NCBI GenBank assembly: GCA_003646935.1
Contig: QMLW01000024.1
Span: 1 to 10,548, forward strand
Direction of reading: 5' to 3'
DNA from: Deltaproteobacteria bacterium
GTDB lineage: Bacteria > Desulfobacterota > DSM-4660 > Desulfatiglandales > B25-G16
Length of the DNA: 10,548 nucleotides
The notes under the pieces were generated by a model. The model was not told where the DNA came from. It did no database searches and saw nothing but the letters and a program-made list of their open reading frames with translations. Shown piece by piece: positions 1-6,225 of this stretch (the stretch's first letter is position 1; the number at the start of each line of letters is the position of its first letter). The translations under genes and the position numbers were made by a program.

Positions 1-99
1 CCGGAGTGGCTGCCTGCGCTAAAGATCACTCTGGGCCTCAAGGTAATGCCCCAATCATGGAGGGACTATCTCTATTGGAACATCGAGCTGGAAGAATAG
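1..99 (+). CDS. C-terminal end of an unidentified protein (partial)
   Basis: Frame 1 is open from the first base and ends in TAG at 97-99, giving 32 residues that finish in the acidic sequence NIELEE. The composition (several Trp and Tyr, a KITLGLKV stretch, then SWRDYLYW) looks like a real amphipathic C-terminus rather than noise, but I do not recognise the family. Frame 3 is also open to about 143, with a less protein-like, Gly-rich composition, so the choice of frame is a judgement. The gene points toward the minus-strand operon that ends at 224, making the spacer after it a convergent intergenic region. Confidence 0.5.
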   Translation, partial: PEWLPALKITLGLKVMPQSWRDYLYWNIELEE

Positions 100-140
100 G
101 CAAGGCACGGAAAAACGGAGAGAGTGGGAAATGGTGAAAG

Positions 141-223
141 GGAGTACTGGAGAAATGGAGTGATGAAAAAATACAACATCAATACTCCAGCACTCCACTA
201 CTCCACTACTCCAATAATCCATA
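141..223. repeat. Imperfect long hairpin with an octamer tandem repeat between convergent genes
   Basis: The left arm (141-165, beginning GGAGTACTGGAG) pairs imperfectly with a right arm at 177-204, around an A-rich loop at 166-176. The right arm is itself a tandem octamer: CTCCAGCA at 185, CTCCACTA at 193, CTCCACTA at 201 and CTCCAATA at 209, with a degenerate CATCAATA before them. The element fills the spacer between a plus-strand gene ending at 99 and a minus-strand gene ending at 224. It could therefore fold in either transcript and act as a bidirectional terminator or mRNA 3'-end stabiliser. It lacks a clean U-tract on either side, so a REP-like dispersed repeat is equally possible. The repeat and pairing are seen directly; the role is inferred. 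Confidence 0.65.
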
Positions 224-718
224 TCATTGATCGGCTATGAGTTCATGCCAGTCGATTGAGGTAAATTTCCTGGACAGCCGGTGGTCGTCGTCAAGCAGGG
301 TAAAGGCAAGATTGGCGAAAACGGTTTTCGCGATCTCCTGAATCCGCTCCATGGGAATAAGCTTATCATTTTTTCCATGAAACACATATACCGGGAGCGC
401 TAATTTCTCCCTGAGATACGGGGTGAACTCAGGAAGGTTCAGGGCCGGGGCGAGGAGGATCAGCTTTGTAATCTTGTCCTGGTTTTGAAATGCATAGAGA
501 GCAGCCATGAGCCCGCCTAATGAAGAGCCTATCATGATTATCCCCCTTTTGGCCGACAGGATTTCATTCAGTTTTGACATCCTTGTTTCAAGGGGACCGG
601 CGAAATCAGGGATAATCATTTCCGGAAAGTGCTCTTTAAAGAAGAGCCCCTTCGTGCCCTGGCTGCTACTCTCTTGCCCGTGAATGAAGATGGTTGGATC
701 CTTTGCTGCCCTATCCAT
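224..718 (-). CDS. Small alpha/beta-hydrolase, YqiA/YcfP-like esterase
   Basis: This 164-residue protein is a compact alpha/beta-hydrolase. An N-terminal beta strand with an oxyanion-type HG (FIHGQESSS, residues 11-19) precedes the nucleophile elbow G64-S-S66-L-G68. The probable catalytic acid is Asp118 in HGKND and the probable catalytic His is His146 in DDDHRL, so a full Ser-Asp-His triad is visible. There is no signal peptide or membrane segment, so it should be cytosolic. Length and motif order fit the YqiA/YcfP (UPF0227) esterase-like proteins, whose natural substrates are poorly known; it is a little shorter than E. coli YqiA. Its ATG shares one base with the TAA of the upstream helix-turn-helix gene (TAATG), indicating translational coupling as the last gene of a three-gene operon. 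The fold is secure; the substrate is unknown. Confidence 0.88.
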   Translation of the reverse strand: MDRAAKDPTIFIHGQESSSQGTKGLFFKEHFPEMIIPDFAGPLETRMSKLNEILSAKRGIIMIGSSLGGLMAALYAFQNQDKITKLILLAPALNLPEFTPYLREKLALPVYVFHGKNDKLIPMERIQEIAKTVFANLAFTLLDDDHRLSRKFTSIDWHELIADQ

Positions 719-966
719 TAACTGTATTTAGCCTCAATGTCGAGTATCTTCTTCTCCAGCTCCGCAATCTTTTTTCGCTTCTCTGCATCGCTCATTTTTG
801 TTCCTGTTGCTTTTTTGGCCACCCGTGGACCTTGCTCCTTGACTATCCTGCTGACACTTGAAAGACTCACCTTTTCTTCCTTGGCGATCTTCCTCATTGG
901 GAGCCCTCGTGCATGGGCCGCAAGGACCTTTTTCCTTATTGATTCGTCAATCCTTTTTCTTGCCAT
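718..966 (-). CDS. Small helix-turn-helix protein with charged C-terminal helix
   Basis: This 82-residue basic protein has a homeodomain-like helix-turn-helix. Helix 1 lies near residues 8-20, helix 2 is PMRKIAKE (23-30), and the recognition helix is SLSSVSRIVKE (34-44). This is the arrangement found in the DNA-binding part of resolvases, transposases and small regulators. After a Lys/Gly linker (about 46-57), residues 59-80 form a highly charged predicted helix (AEKRKKIAELEKKILDIEA) with heptad-like spacing of Ile and Leu, suggesting dimerisation. No catalytic domain follows, so it is not a transposase. A strong ribosome binding site, AGGAG at 974-978, lies 7 bases before the ATG and overlaps the last codons of the upstream gene, whose stop is only 2 bases away. 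It could regulate its own operon; that is inference. Confidence 0.85.
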   Translation of the reverse strand: MARKRIDESIRKKVLAAHARGLPMRKIAKEEKVSLSSVSRIVKEQGPRVAKKATGTKMSDAEKRKKIAELEKKILDIEAKYS

Positions 967-968
967 TG

Positions 969-1298
969 TTAACTCCTTTTAGGATTTGGGTTTTTGAAGC
1001 CTTTTGCAAACTTAATAAGTGGCTTATCCCTGAGTCGTGTGACATTGCTGATATCCAGGGACTCAAAAATAGGGTAAACGCTGATCATATCTTCATCATT
1101 GATGATATGGTTGAAAGGAACTGATTCGCCGTTGACAAGAACAAGATCAACTTCCTCAGGTGGAACGCCAAGTGAACAGATTGCGTCTCTAATCGTAGCA
1201 GGATCGTTAAAGGTCACACTGAAGGTTACTTTTCTCCTCTCAGGAGGCATATAATCGTTCAACTCTTCGTACATGCGAAATGAGGCTGTAGAGCTCAT
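969..1298 (-). CDS. Stand-alone Ub-Mut7C ubiquitin-like (ThiS/MoaD-fold) protein lacking the Mut7-C RNase domain
   Basis: The 109 residues match what I know of the Ub-Mut7C beta-grasp domain: FRMYEELNDYMPPERR (7-22), then LGVPPEEVDLVLVNGESV (43-60), then NDEDMISVYPIFESLDIS (67-84) and VTRLRDKPL (86-94). In most proteins I know with this domain it is an N-terminal module, and a Mut7-C PIN-like RNase domain with a zinc-ribbon Cys set begins right after the VTRLR..PL segment. Here the chain stops after a short basic tail (ending KRS), and the next gene begins 2 bases beyond the stop, so there is no room for an RNase remnant. The C-terminus has no Gly-Gly, so it is unlikely to act as a ThiS/MoaD sulfur carrier in its encoded form. 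The ATG at 1298 has no clear ribosome binding site; Met9 is an alternative start but would cut the first strand. First gene of the operon. The domain call is firm, the function unknown. Confidence 0.85.
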   Translation of the reverse strand: MSSTASFRMYEELNDYMPPERRKVTFSVTFNDPATIRDAICSLGVPPEEVDLVLVNGESVPFNHIINDEDMISVYPIFESLDISNVTRLRDKPLIKFAKGFKNPNPKRS

Positions 1299-1566
1299 CA
1301 GGCGAAGACCATCATGTATTAGGATGCACCGGCAATTTGGAACATGTTGACTACTAGTATAATCAGCATTTTGAATAAAGTACCATATCTTTATTCTATT
1401 TAGCTACTTATTTTTTTTCATTTGAATCAGAGTATGGTAATTTGCGTATATCCCTTTTAAACAGGGTATGGATGACGGCCTTACACTTTGTTTCTCCCTC
1501 AAGAGCAGCGGGGGACAGAAACCATGCGGCTGTGTCAGCGTTAGTACGGAGGTCAATGAAGATGGG
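1299..1566 (-). promoter_or_regulatory. Intergenic spacer with probable promoter of the Ub-Mut7C operon
   Basis: This 268-base non-coding stretch separates the dehydrogenase gene from the Ub-Mut7C gene on the same strand. It is clearly AT-rich between about 1355 and 1440. On the minus strand, TATACT (plus-strand 1356-1361), with TG a little upstream, is a plausible -10 about 58 bases before the ATG; no good -35 lies 16-18 bases further up, so the call is weak. TAGAAT further upstream in the A/T-rich part is another candidate. Near 1450-1470 a short stem (CCCT/AGGG with a 7-base loop) sits downstream of the dehydrogenase stop but has no U-tract, so it is not a convincing terminator. I see no RNA gene. 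Confidence 0.35.
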
Positions 1567-2598
1567 TCAAGGCTCGATAATCACCTTTAAGGAATCCCGG
1601 GCCTTTTCCACAAGGGCGAATCCCTCCGATGCCCTGGCAAGGGGGAGCCGGTGGGTGATCATATCCTCTACTGCCACGTTCTTTGATCTGATCAACTCCA
1701 TCGCCTCTGTGATGTCTAGAGGAGAACCGGCATAGGTGGTGGTGATCGTGATTCCGTCGTGCCAGATGTCAAAGAGCGGCAGGGGGATATCAATGCCCGG
1801 CTCAGGGGGAGCGAAGATGAGAATAGTCCCGCCCCTGTCAACGGTTTTCCATGCCATGTTAAGTGCCTCTACGGCGCCTGCTGCTACGATTACCAGATCC
1901 GCCAGATGACCATGGTTCGCTTCTTTCAGCTGTTCGGGAACATCGGTATCGCTGGGAAACGCCCCTGTTGCTCCGAACTGCTCGGCGAAGGCAAGACGCT
2001 CTTGGAGGATGTCCGCTACAAATACTGCTCCTGCGCCCAGGGCCTTTGCCACCTTGAGGTGTAGCAGCCCCGAGATGCCAGCCCCCAGTATGAAAACCGA
2101 TTGTCCTGGTTTCAGGTGAGCAATTTTTTGTCCCCTCAGAACGCAGGCCAATGGCTCGATGAAGGTGCCTTGCTCATAGGATACATCATCCGGCAGGAGA
2201 AACACGCCCCGGTCAACGTTGAGTGCCGGCACCCGGATATATTCGGCAAACCCGCCGGGATCGAAATTCGTGCTCCGCAAGGTATCACATACGGTATAGT
2301 GTCCGGCAAGGCAATACCGGCAGGTGTTGCAGGGAACATGGTGGCTCACGAAGACCCGCTCACCCTCGTGATACGCGCTCACGTTGCTTCCCGCTTCAGC
2401 TATCTCTCCGGTCATCTCATGGCCGAGCACCAGGGGGGCCTTGTTCACCCTATACCACTCCAGCACATCGCTGCCGCAGATACCGCATGCGTGCATCTTC
2501 ACGAGAAGCTCGTCTTCTCCTATGCCGGGCACGGGGATCTCCTCCAGCCGTATATCCCTGTTATGGTAGTACATCGCGCATTTCATGGTGTTTTTCAC
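1567..2598 (-). CDS. Zinc-dependent medium-chain dehydrogenase (sorbitol/threonine dehydrogenase-like), probably NAD(H)-linked
   Basis: This is a complete MDR-superfamily enzyme of 343 residues. The catalytic zinc ligands are visible as Cys41 (CGICGSD), His60-Glu61 (GHE) and Glu148 (FIEPLA), the polyol/threonine-dehydrogenase pattern. The structural zinc is bound by Cys90, Cys93, Cys96 and Cys104. The Rossmann fold follows with GAGISG at 172-177, and Asp196 ends strand beta-2 (VADI), which favours NAD over NADP. Expected reaction: reversible oxidation of a secondary alcohol on a polyol, cyclitol or sugar derivative; the exact substrate is not readable. The GTG at 2598 is 3 bases past the aldolase stop and has AAAGG about 9 bases upstream. 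The ATG at 2586 (MKCAMYY) resembles usual family N-termini but lacks a ribosome binding site, so the start is open by four codons. Last gene of the operon. Confidence 0.93.
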   Translation of the reverse strand: MKNTMKCAMYYHNRDIRLEEIPVPGIGEDELLVKMHACGICGSDVLEWYRVNKAPLVLGHEMTGEIAEAGSNVSAYHEGERVFVSHHVPCNTCRYCLAGHYTVCDTLRSTNFDPGGFAEYIRVPALNVDRGVFLLPDDVSYEQGTFIEPLACVLRGQKIAHLKPGQSVFILGAGISGLLHLKVAKALGAGAVFVADILQERLAFAEQFGATGAFPSDTDVPEQLKEANHGHLADLVIVAAGAVEALNMAWKTVDRGGTILIFAPPEPGIDIPLPLFDIWHDGITITTTYAGSPLDITEAMELIRSKNVAVEDMITHRLPLARASEGFALVEKARDSLKVIIEP

Positions 2599-2601
2599 TG
2601 C

Positions 2602-3396
2602 TTACTGACCTTTGGATAGCTCCTCGAAGAGCTCGAATGCCTCGGGCGGCGTTGCGTTATTATGGATAACGGCGTTCAGTGCCCTCATCATGGGCACGGG
2701 ATGCGGATTTTGCCAGACGTTTCTGCCCAGATTCACCCCTATCGCACCCTTTTGTATGCCGTCATACACGAACTCGAATACCTCAAGCTCCGTCTCGCAC
2801 TTGGGGCCTCCCGCGATCACTACGGGCACGGGACATCCCGCCACGACCGTGTCAAAATCCTCATCGCAATAGTAGGTTTTTACGATCCGTGCGCCCAACT
2901 CCGCGGCGATTCGGCAACTCAAGGCCAGGTACCTCGCCGTTCGCTTCTCAAGCTCCTTTCCCACTGCGGTCACCGCCATGACCGGTATGCCGTAGCGCTC
3001 GCACTCATCCACCAGCCGGGCCAGGTTCGTCAGGGTCTGATGTTCATAGTCGGAGCCGACAAAGATAGACATCCCAACGGAAGCGGCATTGAGCCTGAGA
3101 ATTTCATCGATCGATGTGGTGAGACCTTCATTGGAGAGGTCTCCACCGATGATGCTGGTGCCCCCGGAGACCCTGAGGATAATCGGGGTCTGGCAGTGGG
3201 AGGGCACGGAAGATCGCAACACGCCCCTGGTAACAAAAAGCCCGTCTGCATAAGGAAGCAGTCCATCGATGGTCTTTGACGGGTTTTCCAGACAGGTGGT
3301 AGGGCCCTGGAAATATCCGTGATCTATGGGCAGAAATTGACAGCGGCCATCTTCCCTGATTAATCGGGAAAGCCTGTTTTCAATGCCCCAGTCCAT
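2602..3396 (-). CDS. LsrF-like class I aldolase (DhnA/FbaB-type family)
   Basis: The 264-residue TIM-barrel aldolase closely resembles E. coli LsrF as I recall it: MDWGIENRLSR (1-11), IDHGYFQGPTT (24-34), VTRGVLRSSVP (55-65), YEHQ (117-120), AVTAVGK (141-147), RIVKTYY (170-176) and CPVPVVIAGG (188-197). Lys173 in IVKTYY is the expected Schiff-base or catalytic lysine, and Asp25-His26 line the active site. LsrF thiolyses the phosphorylated AI-2 product; relatives include archaeal-type fructose-bisphosphate aldolases and ADH synthase, but the DHGYFQGP signature points to the LsrF branch. No other lsr gene is nearby. The frame is open to 3468, yet ATG 3396 is chosen because AAGGAG lies 7 bases before it, family similarity begins there, and the longer form would overlap the upstream gene by 56 bases. 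Its stop is 3 bases before the dehydrogenase start. The substrate is unknown. Confidence 0.9.
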   Translation of the reverse strand: MDWGIENRLSRLIREDGRCQFLPIDHGYFQGPTTCLENPSKTIDGLLPYADGLFVTRGVLRSSVPSHCQTPIILRVSGGTSIIGGDLSNEGLTTSIDEILRLNAASVGMSIFVGSDYEHQTLTNLARLVDECERYGIPVMAVTAVGKELEKRTARYLALSCRIAAELGARIVKTYYCDEDFDTVVAGCPVPVVIAGGPKCETELEVFEFVYDGIQKGAIGVNLGRNVWQNPHPVPMMRALNAVIHNNATPPEAFELFEELSKGQ

Positions 3397-3403
3397 TGTT
3401 TCT

Positions 3404-3409
3404 CTCCTT
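3404..3409 (-). promoter_or_regulatory. Shine-Dalgarno that fixes the aldolase start
   Basis: On the minus strand AAGGAG stands 7 bases upstream of the ATG at 3396, in the 16-base gap after the inositol synthase stop. This decides for the shorter 264-residue aldolase over a 24-residue N-terminal extension that would lie inside the upstream gene. Confidence 0.85.
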
Positions 3410-3412
3410 GTC

Positions 3413-4519
3413 CTAATCTTGCCTTTTTCCCTGAATAAAGTCTTCTGTAAGGCCAAAGGCCTCGTCATCTGTGAACTGTTTTGGAGGATGTTTCATGAAG
3501 TACGCAGAAGGTGAATAAAGGATACCCCCTTTTCCCCTATCAAGGGCGATTTTGCAGCAGCGTATCGCATCAATGACCACACCGCCGGAGTTGGGAGAGT
3601 CTTCCACGGAGAGGCGAAGCTCGAGGTTCATCGGAACATCCCCGAAAAGTTTCCCCTCCATTCTGATAAAGCAGACCTTATTGTCCTTTTGCCATGCAAC
3701 CCAGTCGCTCGGGCCTATATGGATGTTCTCCTTTTTGAGTCGTTTTTCAAAAAGCTGTGATTGGACGGCTTCGGTCTTGGATTCCCTCTTGGACAGAAGC
3801 CTGTTTCTATTAAGCATATTCAAGAAATCGGTATTTCCACCCGTGTTAAGCTGATATGTCCGCTCCAGTTTCACTCCTCGTTTTTTGAACAAGTTCGTTA
3901 ATACTCGGTGTACTATCGTTGCACCTAGTTGTGATTTGATGTCGTCACCGATAATCGGCACGCCTTGTTCCTCGAATCTCGTAGCCCACTCCGGATCACT
4001 GGCAATAAATACGGGCATGTTATTTATGAATCCTATTCCGGCCACAAGTGCACACTCGGCATAGAATTTTGCGGCGCGCTCAGATCCCACCGGGACGTAG
4101 TTCAAGAGGATATGGGCGCCTGATTTTTTCAATATGTCGATACATTCTTCTTTGGATGGTTCTCTTTCATCGGACAGCATAAAGGTATATTGATCCTCGT
4201 AGTCTCGCATGTGTTCCGAGAAACCATCCAATATAGGACCCATCGCTACGGTAACGCCTGTTTTCGGAACAGATTCACAGAATATGGTGGTGCAGTTCGG
4301 CAGCCCGAAGATTGCCTCGGAGATATCCTTTCCTACCTTCCTCTTATCAATATCAAAGGCGGCCGCTATTTCTATATCGTAGGGTTTGTAGTCCCCAATG
4401 TCCCAATGCATTAACCCTATCGCATCCTTGCTCTCCCGGTGTTTGTAGTACTCAATGCCCTGTAGGAGTGAGCTCGCACAGTTGCCAATGCCAGCAATAG
4501 CAATCTTAATTGTATTCAT
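3413..4519 (-). CDS. ino1: Inositol-3-phosphate synthase (Ino1, short bacterial/archaeal type)
   Basis: The enzyme converts D-glucose 6-phosphate to 1D-myo-inositol 3-phosphate using bound NAD, in the cytosol. At 368 residues it matches the short actinobacterial/archaeal form (about 360-390) rather than the roughly 510-550-residue eukaryotic form. The NAD-binding motif GIGNCASSL lies at 10-18, with Asp56 (AAFDID) at the end of a following strand. Diagnostic segments are NYVPVGSE (140-147), GDDIKSQLGAT (191-201), NTGGNTDFLNM (225-235) and SKRESKTE (243-250), the last carrying Lys244 and Lys248 in the region that supplies catalytic lysines. AAGGAG lies 7 bases before the ATG. It is the first gene of an operon followed by the aldolase (16-base gap) and dehydrogenase. 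No inositol monophosphatase or phospholipid synthase is in the window, so whether inositol feeds lipids, a compatible solute or another cyclitol is not shown. Confidence 0.95.
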   Translation of the reverse strand: MNTIKIAIAGIGNCASSLLQGIEYYKHRESKDAIGLMHWDIGDYKPYDIEIAAAFDIDKRKVGKDISEAIFGLPNCTTIFCESVPKTGVTVAMGPILDGFSEHMRDYEDQYTFMLSDEREPSKEECIDILKKSGAHILLNYVPVGSERAAKFYAECALVAGIGFINNMPVFIASDPEWATRFEEQGVPIIGDDIKSQLGATIVHRVLTNLFKKRGVKLERTYQLNTGGNTDFLNMLNRNRLLSKRESKTEAVQSQLFEKRLKKENIHIGPSDWVAWQKDNKVCFIRMEGKLFGDVPMNLELRLSVEDSPNSGGVVIDAIRCCKIALDRGKGGILYSPSAYFMKHPPKQFTDDEAFGLTEDFIQGKRQD

Positions 4520-4639
4520 GCGAGATCTCCTTCATCACAGAGGCTTACGGGGCGACGTGGATTTAGATACCGGAATCGCTCTGCTGTTCACCTTGTGCTG
4601 TAAAAGAAAGGCGACTTGTGCGTTAAAAAACGCTTCCTA

Positions 4640-4668
4640 TCTATAGCACCGGGGGAGAAAATGATCAA
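4640..4668 (-). promoter_or_regulatory. Sigma70-type promoter candidate for the ino1 operon
   Basis: Read on the minus strand, TTGATC (plus 4663-4668, four of six consensus bases) is followed by exactly 17 bases and TATAGA (4640-4645, four of six). Transcription would begin near 4633, leaving a leader of roughly 115 bases before the ino1 ATG that starts with the GCGTT/AACGC hairpin. Spacing is ideal but both boxes are imperfect. Confidence 0.4.
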
Positions 4669-4782
4669 GTATTGTATGATATTTTTCGGGGGATTGAAAA
4701 AAGGAAGAACGCCCGAGCATAAGATGTTTGTTTCGTATCGATTTCAACCGTGATTATTCCCCAAGGATATGCATCGAATTGG

Positions 4783-4811
4783 TTGACATTGTACGGGAAA
4801 AAAAATAGGGT
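4783..4811 (+). promoter_or_regulatory. Sigma70-type promoter candidate for the symporter gene
   Basis: A perfect TTGACA -35 box (4783-4788) is followed by 17 bases and TAGGGT (4806-4811), a weak -10 with only the first two and last consensus bases. The start site would be near 4818, about 25 bases before the ATG, leaving room for the ribosome binding site AAGGGGAG at 4832-4839. A strong -35 with a poor -10 is often seen where an activator helps, but that is inference. Confidence 0.45.
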
Positions 4812-4842
4812 GATCCAAGCTTGTTCCTGATAAGGGGAGACC

Positions 4843-6225
4843 ATGGATATTGCCATTGTGTTCGCCTACTTCGCGGGTTTGATAGTTATCGGCAGCCGTT
4901 CCTTTCGGATCGTGAAGGGGATTAACAGTTTTTTCGTTGCGGACAGGGCCTCTCCGCTCATCCTGATCGCAGGTTCCCTGTTCGCCACGGTAATCGGGGG
5001 ATCCTCCACCGTGGGAATGGCGGGCCTTGGATACAGCATGGGCCTGGTAGGGTCCTGGTGGCTTCTGGTGGGCGCCATTGGTCTTTTCGCCCTGGCGCTG
5101 TTCCTGGCGGAAAGGGTACGGGCCTACTCGCTCTATACCTTGCCGGAGATTCTTGATATCCAGTACGGGCCTGAGGCAAAGGTTTCCGCGTCGGTGCTCA
5201 TAGTCATTGCCTGGATGGGGATTGTTGCAGGCCAGATCGTGGCAGCGGGCAAGATCCTTGAAACCATCCTGGAGACATCCCCATCCCTGTTGATGGTGAT
5301 AACGGCCCTCGTGTTTATTACCTATACGCTGCTCGGAGGACAGCACTCGGTGGTCCGAACGGACACAGTCCAGAGCGTGATCATTATCGTGGCAATCGTG
5401 GTCTCCATCCCCCTTTGTCTTCACAAGGTAGGAGGCCTTGGTGCAATGATTGAGGTGCTCGGGCCGGATCACTTCTCCTTTCCGGTGAGCTCACGGTTTC
5501 CGTGGACTACACTCGTCACCTACCTCTTTCTGGTTGGTTCTACCTACCTGGTAGGCCCCGACATATACTCGAGGATATTCTGCGCCAAGGATAAGCGGGT
5601 AGCAAAGGGTGCCACCATGACCGTGGCCCTGACCCTGGTTCCCTTTGCCTTTATCATTACCATACTGGGGATGGCAGCGGGGGTATTATTTCCGGGGATC
5701 AATCCTGAGGCGGCTTTTCCCACCATGATCCACCGGCTTTTTCCCATAGGGCTCAATGGCCTCATCATTGCGGCGCTTCTTTCCGCGATGATGTCCTCGG
5801 CGGATACCTGTCTTTTAACCACCAGCACGATCCTCTCCTTTGACATAGTACGCCCCCTTGTTCGCAGGGAGCTGCCGGAGGGAACGCTCCTCTTGTTCTC
5901 CCGGGTATTTATCGTGCTTATCGGCGTCATTTCCCTCATCATCGCCTTGTCCCTCAAGGGGGTTATCTCATCGCTTCTGCTCGGCTATACCGTGTATACC
6001 TCGGGACTTATCTTTCCCATCCTCTTGGGGTTCTACAAGGGTTCCCTGGGGCTTAACAAAGAGGGTGCGATTGCGGCCATGGCGGTGGGGGGTGGATTGG
6101 CCTTGATCGGAAAGCTCATGGGGTGGAGTCTCTTTGGGCTTCCAGCCGGTCTCTATGGGTTCTTTCTCTCGGGCCTTGTTCTTGTGGCTGGAAGCAAGAT
6201 GGTTCGATTGGCGAAGGTACGCTAG
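4843..6225 (+). CDS. Sodium:solute symporter (SSS family)
   Basis: This 460-residue integral membrane protein of the inner membrane has about 12-13 hydrophobic segments spread through its length and a LeuT-like fold expected for the family. Family marks include GGSSTVGMAGLGY (52-64) in TM2, the YTLLGGQHSVVRTDTVQ loop (161-177, the GG..sV..TD..Q signature), GPDIYSRIF (238-246) and SAMMSSAD (314-321), whose Ser318-Ser319 supply the conserved Na+ site. It should couple import of an organic solute to sodium entry. The transported compound cannot be told; sugars, polyols such as inositol, organic acids and amino acids are all known in the family. Divergent placement next to the ino1 operon makes a related cargo possible but not shown. 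The start is supported by the AAGGGGAG ribosome binding site. The stop overlaps that of the convergent HD-domain gene (CTAG). Confidence 0.93.
   Translation: MDIAIVFAYFAGLIVIGSRSFRIVKGINSFFVADRASPLILIAGSLFATVIGGSSTVGMAGLGYSMGLVGSWWLLVGAIGLFALALFLAERVRAYSLYTLPEILDIQYGPEAKVSASVLIVIAWMGIVAGQIVAAGKILETILETSPSLLMVITALVFITYTLLGGQHSVVRTDTVQSVIIIVAIVVSIPLCLHKVGGLGAMIEVLGPDHFSFPVSSRFPWTTLVTYLFLVGSTYLVGPDIYSRIFCAKDKRVAKGATMTVALTLVPFAFIITILGMAAGVLFPGINPEAAFPTMIHRLFPIGLNGLIIAALLSAMMSSADTCLLTTSTILSFDIVRPLVRRELPEGTLLLFSRVFIVLIGVISLIIALSLKGVISSLLLGYTVYTSGLIFPILLGFYKGSLGLNKEGAIAAMAVGGGLALIGKLMGWSLFGLPAGLYGFFLSGLVLVAGSKMVRLAKVR

Larger units (their letters stand above)
4520..4842. promoter_or_regulatory. Divergent control region between ino1 operon and symporter gene
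   Basis: This is a 323-base non-coding stretch between two genes that start in opposite directions. It holds one promoter candidate for each direction (listed separately). Other features seen are a small perfect hairpin GCGTT-AAAA-AACGC at 4620-4633, which would lie at the very 5' end of the ino1 mRNA; two direct copies of CGGGGGA at 4650-4656 and 4687-4693; and an inverted pair TCAACC (4744-4749) / GGTTGA (4781-4786), the right half of which overlaps the symporter -35 box. The last two could be operator sites, but nothing shows this. I see no riboswitch, RNA gene or credible small ORF. Confidence 0.5.

Noticed and set aside
177..223. Octamer array as a CRISPR
   Set aside because: The units are 8 bases with no spacers between them, so this is a simple tandem repeat.
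1358..1363. Plus-strand TATAAT near 1358 as a promoter
   Set aside because: There is no acceptable -35 at the right distance and no plus-strand gene downstream; the nearby TTGACT is only 5 bases away from it.
2662..3279. Plus-strand open frame of 205 codons opposite the aldolase
   Set aside because: Shadow of a well-recognised gene on the other strand; no recognisable domain.
3397..3468. Aldolase reading frame extended 24 codons upstream to 3468
   Set aside because: It would overlap the end of ino1 by 56 bases, the extension has no family similarity, and a strong AAGGAG stands 7 bases before the ATG at 3396.
4620..4633. GCGTT-AAAA-AACGC hairpin as a terminator
   Set aside because: The stem is only 5 bases, no T-run follows on either strand, and it lies between promoter candidates rather than after a gene.
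4744..5472. Minus-strand open frame of 242 codons opposite the symporter
   Set aside because: Its composition (rich in His, Gly, Arg, Asp and Gln, with no motif) is typical of an antisense shadow, and the plus strand encodes a clear SSS protein there.
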